Assembly (NCBI GenBank): GCA_964621615.1
Contig: CAZUMW010000005.1
Coordinates: 62,001 to 126,000, forward strand
Direction: 5' to 3'
Origin: CAZUMW01 sp964621615
Lineage (GTDB): Bacteria > Desulfobacterota > WTBG01 > CAIYCZ01 > CAIRTM01
DNA: 64,000 nt
A program made the translations under genes and the position numbers. How positions within the stretch are numbered: the stretch's first letter is position 1; each line of letters begins with the position of its first letter. Positions 62,650 through 64,000 of this stretch are shown piece after piece. The notes below the pieces were generated by a model. It did not search any database. It was not told the origin of the DNA and saw only the letters and a list, made by a program, of their open reading frames with translations.

Positions 62650-62916
62650 ATGGGTGACACAGAAAAGAAACATATCCCGCTGCCGAAAAATACCAGGGCT
62701 TTTTTTTGCGGTGAGTGCGGCGCCGTCGCACTTGATGAAAACAATATCTGCAAACCGCAGGGACGGGGCACGAAAGCGGACTGGTGCGGAACCGGAAGCG
62801 GTCGCATTCCTGAATCATGCCACAATAAAGTACACACGCTCCGCTTTAAGTGTAAAAACTGCGGCCAGGTAGCGGTTAATCCGGAGCTGCTGTGTGATCC
62901 TGAAAAGATGCAATGA
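62650..62916 (+). CDS. Small zinc-ribbon protein
   Basis: An 88-residue protein with Cys pairs CGECGA and CKNCGQ, plus single Cys in NNICKPQ, DWCGTG and ESCHNK. It begins after AGGAAGGAGAGC. The pattern fits a zinc ribbon; I do not recognise a family. It lies 85 bases downstream of korB, ahead of a strong terminator, and may be on the same transcript. Confidence 0.72.
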   Translation: MGDTEKKHIPLPKNTRAFFCGECGAVALDENNICKPQGRGTKADWCGTGSGRIPESCHNKVHTLRFKCKNCGQVAVNPELLCDPEKMQ

Positions 62917-62933
62917 TTTATATGTGGTATAAT

Positions 62934-62975
62934 AAAAAAAACACAGCCGGGGAAACCCCGGCTGTGTTTTTTTTT
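62934..62975. terminator. Bidirectional rho-independent terminator
   Basis: An A run, ACACAGCCGGGG, loop AAA, CCCCGGCTGTGT and a run of nine T form a perfect 12-base stem flanked by A and T tracts. It serves the plus-strand zinc-ribbon/kor transcript and the convergent gene ending at 63016. Confidence 0.93.
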
Positions 62976-63015
62976 GTCCTGTGTACATTGCGCAAAAGGA
63001 TTGTTAAGCGCGTGT

Positions 63016-64000
63016 TTACTTGAACAGGTATATCAGCCTCGGTGTTGCCGCTTCTGGGCCGTAAACGGTTGTGGTTCCATTTGCGTCAATATCTTCCAGC
63101 TTGTAATAATATGTCTTTCTGTTTTTCACGCTGTCATCGATAAGTTCATAGGTAGCACCTTCGGTCGGTGAGCCGTTTGAGGCTATAATTCCGGCGTTAA
63201 TTTTTTCATAGCCGCCGTTTGCTGTTTCAGACCGGTAGACATTGAATCCTGCATTATTTGTTTCTGCAGCGGTTGACCAGGTTATAACTACCTGATTGCT
63301 GCCTGCATCGACAGCAAAACCCGTCAGCTCGACAAGCGTCTTTTCTTCGCACACGCAATTGTTGCACACCCAGTCGCTTCCGTAAAGGTCAACGCAGGTG
63401 GCATTGTCACCATCACACTCTTCGCCCTCCTCAATGATACCATTGCCGCACACAGGAGGCGGAGGTGGAGTGTAGGCGCCGTTTTCATACACAAATATGG
63501 AGCTTGACTGCAGCGTATTATCTGTTTTGTCAACACTGGTATCATATATAACCGCGACAATATCCTGGTCGCCGTCCCCGTCTATATCATAAATTTCAGC
63601 TTCACCGGGCATACATCCGGGATCTTCATACAGTGCTGCGCGGGAATAATACAAACAGTTGTCCGAAGACCCGTCAGATTCATAGTAATAGAGAGCGCCT
63701 TTACCGTCGCCGGGAACAACCAGTTCGGGATAGCCGTCCTCAATAATATCGCCCGCACGAACCTGACCCGGCGAGCCCTGGCTGTAAGGACCGCCTGCAC
63801 GGTCAACCGCATACACATCATTTGCCACCGCAGCCGGATCGTAGGGGTCAAGAAGCGGATCGCCGGTGTCTATTGAAACGGGTCCCCACTGTGCACTGTT
63901 TTTGGGATCATCGGGAAGGTCAAGATAATAAATACCGGACGGCCAGATTCGATCCTGGTACGTGCCGTCAGGTTTATAATCCTGATGATTATGATTGCTG
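63016..64000 (-). CDS. Secreted FG-GAP/fibronectin-like protein, C-terminal part (5' end outside window)
   Basis: The minus-strand frame is open from the window end to the TAA at 63016, about 327 residues. The visible part starts with a repeat-type region (GIYYLDLPDDP.., DIIEDGYPELVVPGDGKG, DIDGDGDQDIVAVIYD) typical of FG-GAP/VCBS propellers with Ca-like DxDGDGD sites. Next is CGNGIIEEGEECDGDNATC, the Myxococcus-type Cys-rich repeat. The C-terminus is a fibronectin III-like domain (VVITWSTAAETNNAGFNVYR.., YYYKLEDIDANG). It should be exported and cell-surface. Its full length and N-terminus are unseen. Confidence 0.85.
   Translation of the reverse strand, partial: SNHNHQDYKPDGTYQDRIWPSGIYYLDLPDDPKNSAQWGPVSIDTGDPLLDPYDPAAVANDVYAVDRAGGPYSQGSPGQVRAGDIIEDGYPELVVPGDGKGALYYYESDGSSDNCLYYSRAALYEDPGCMPGEAEIYDIDGDGDQDIVAVIYDTSVDKTDNTLQSSSIFVYENGAYTPPPPPVCGNGIIEEGEECDGDNATCVDLYGSDWVCNNCVCEEKTLVELTGFAVDAGSNQVVITWSTAAETNNAGFNVYRSETANGGYEKINAGIIASNGSPTEGATYELIDDSVKNRKTYYYKLEDIDANGTTTVYGPEAATPRLIYLFK

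Overview
The window reads as a chromosomal segment of an anaerobic or microaerophilic Gram-negative bacterium. A secretin-based pilus machine, RlpA, MltF and several lipoproteins imply an outer membrane. Hybrid cluster protein, a KorAB-type 2-oxoacid:acceptor oxidoreductase, a flavodiiron protein, rubredoxin- and rubrerythrin-type proteins, a PerR regulator and many Fe-S proteins imply anaerobic metabolism with oxygen and NO defence. An NrpR-type nitrogen regulator, an archaeal-style split glutamate synthase, a pentaheme cytochrome and a Myxococcus-type Cys-rich repeat would fit a Desulfobacterota- or Nitrospirota-like lineage. That placement is inference; no rRNA or tRNA was seen.

Layout. 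1-2.0 kb: 3' end of trpS and an alkaline-phosphatase-superfamily protein that has lost two metal-ligand histidines. 2.1-12.1 kb: an MSHA-like type IV pilus locus (pilin, I/J/K-like alignment proteins, secretin MshL, ATPase MshE, platform MshG, AAA protein MshM), closed by a bidirectional terminator and a convergent second pilin. 12.3-25.7 kb: a nitrogen/glutamine block on the minus strand: zinc-ribbon protein, a PurF homologue with Ser in place of the catalytic Cys, carB, a stand-alone FMN glutamate-synthase domain protein, a divergent nrpR, and a three-gene split glutamate synthase. The nrpR intergenic region carries repeated CGGCAA/TTGCCG palindromes. 26-29.9 kb: PAS histidine kinase, zinc transporter, RlpA.

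29.9-30.8 kb is a repeat-rich gap with a decayed IS4-type transposase start, a nested palindromic element and two of four copies of a dispersed repeat. 30.8-34.9 kb is an hcp operon preceded by a CRP/FNR-type palindrome placed at about -41.5. 35-43 kb: a secreted protein, MltF, a secreted protein with a clan-CD-like His/Cys pair, a DHH phosphoesterase, and a large TPR-type protein with a CCHC zinc knuckle. 43-46 kb: a sulfur-transfer cluster (cysK, variant mnmA, larE). 46-51.7 kb: rubredoxin, nitroreductase, flavodoxin-like protein, flavodiiron protein, pentaheme cytochrome and PerR behind its own PerR box. 51.8-58.9 kb: zwf, short-form 6-phosphogluconate dehydrogenase and three exported thioredoxin-fold proteins. 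59-63 kb: small Cys-rich proteins, a rubrerythrin-like protein and KorAB. The window ends inside a secreted FG-GAP/fibronectin-like protein.

The coherent themes are ammonia/glutamine assimilation under an NrpR-type regulator, nitrosative and oxidative stress defence, sulfur transfer, and envelope thiol chemistry. No CRISPR array, prophage or intact insertion sequence was found.
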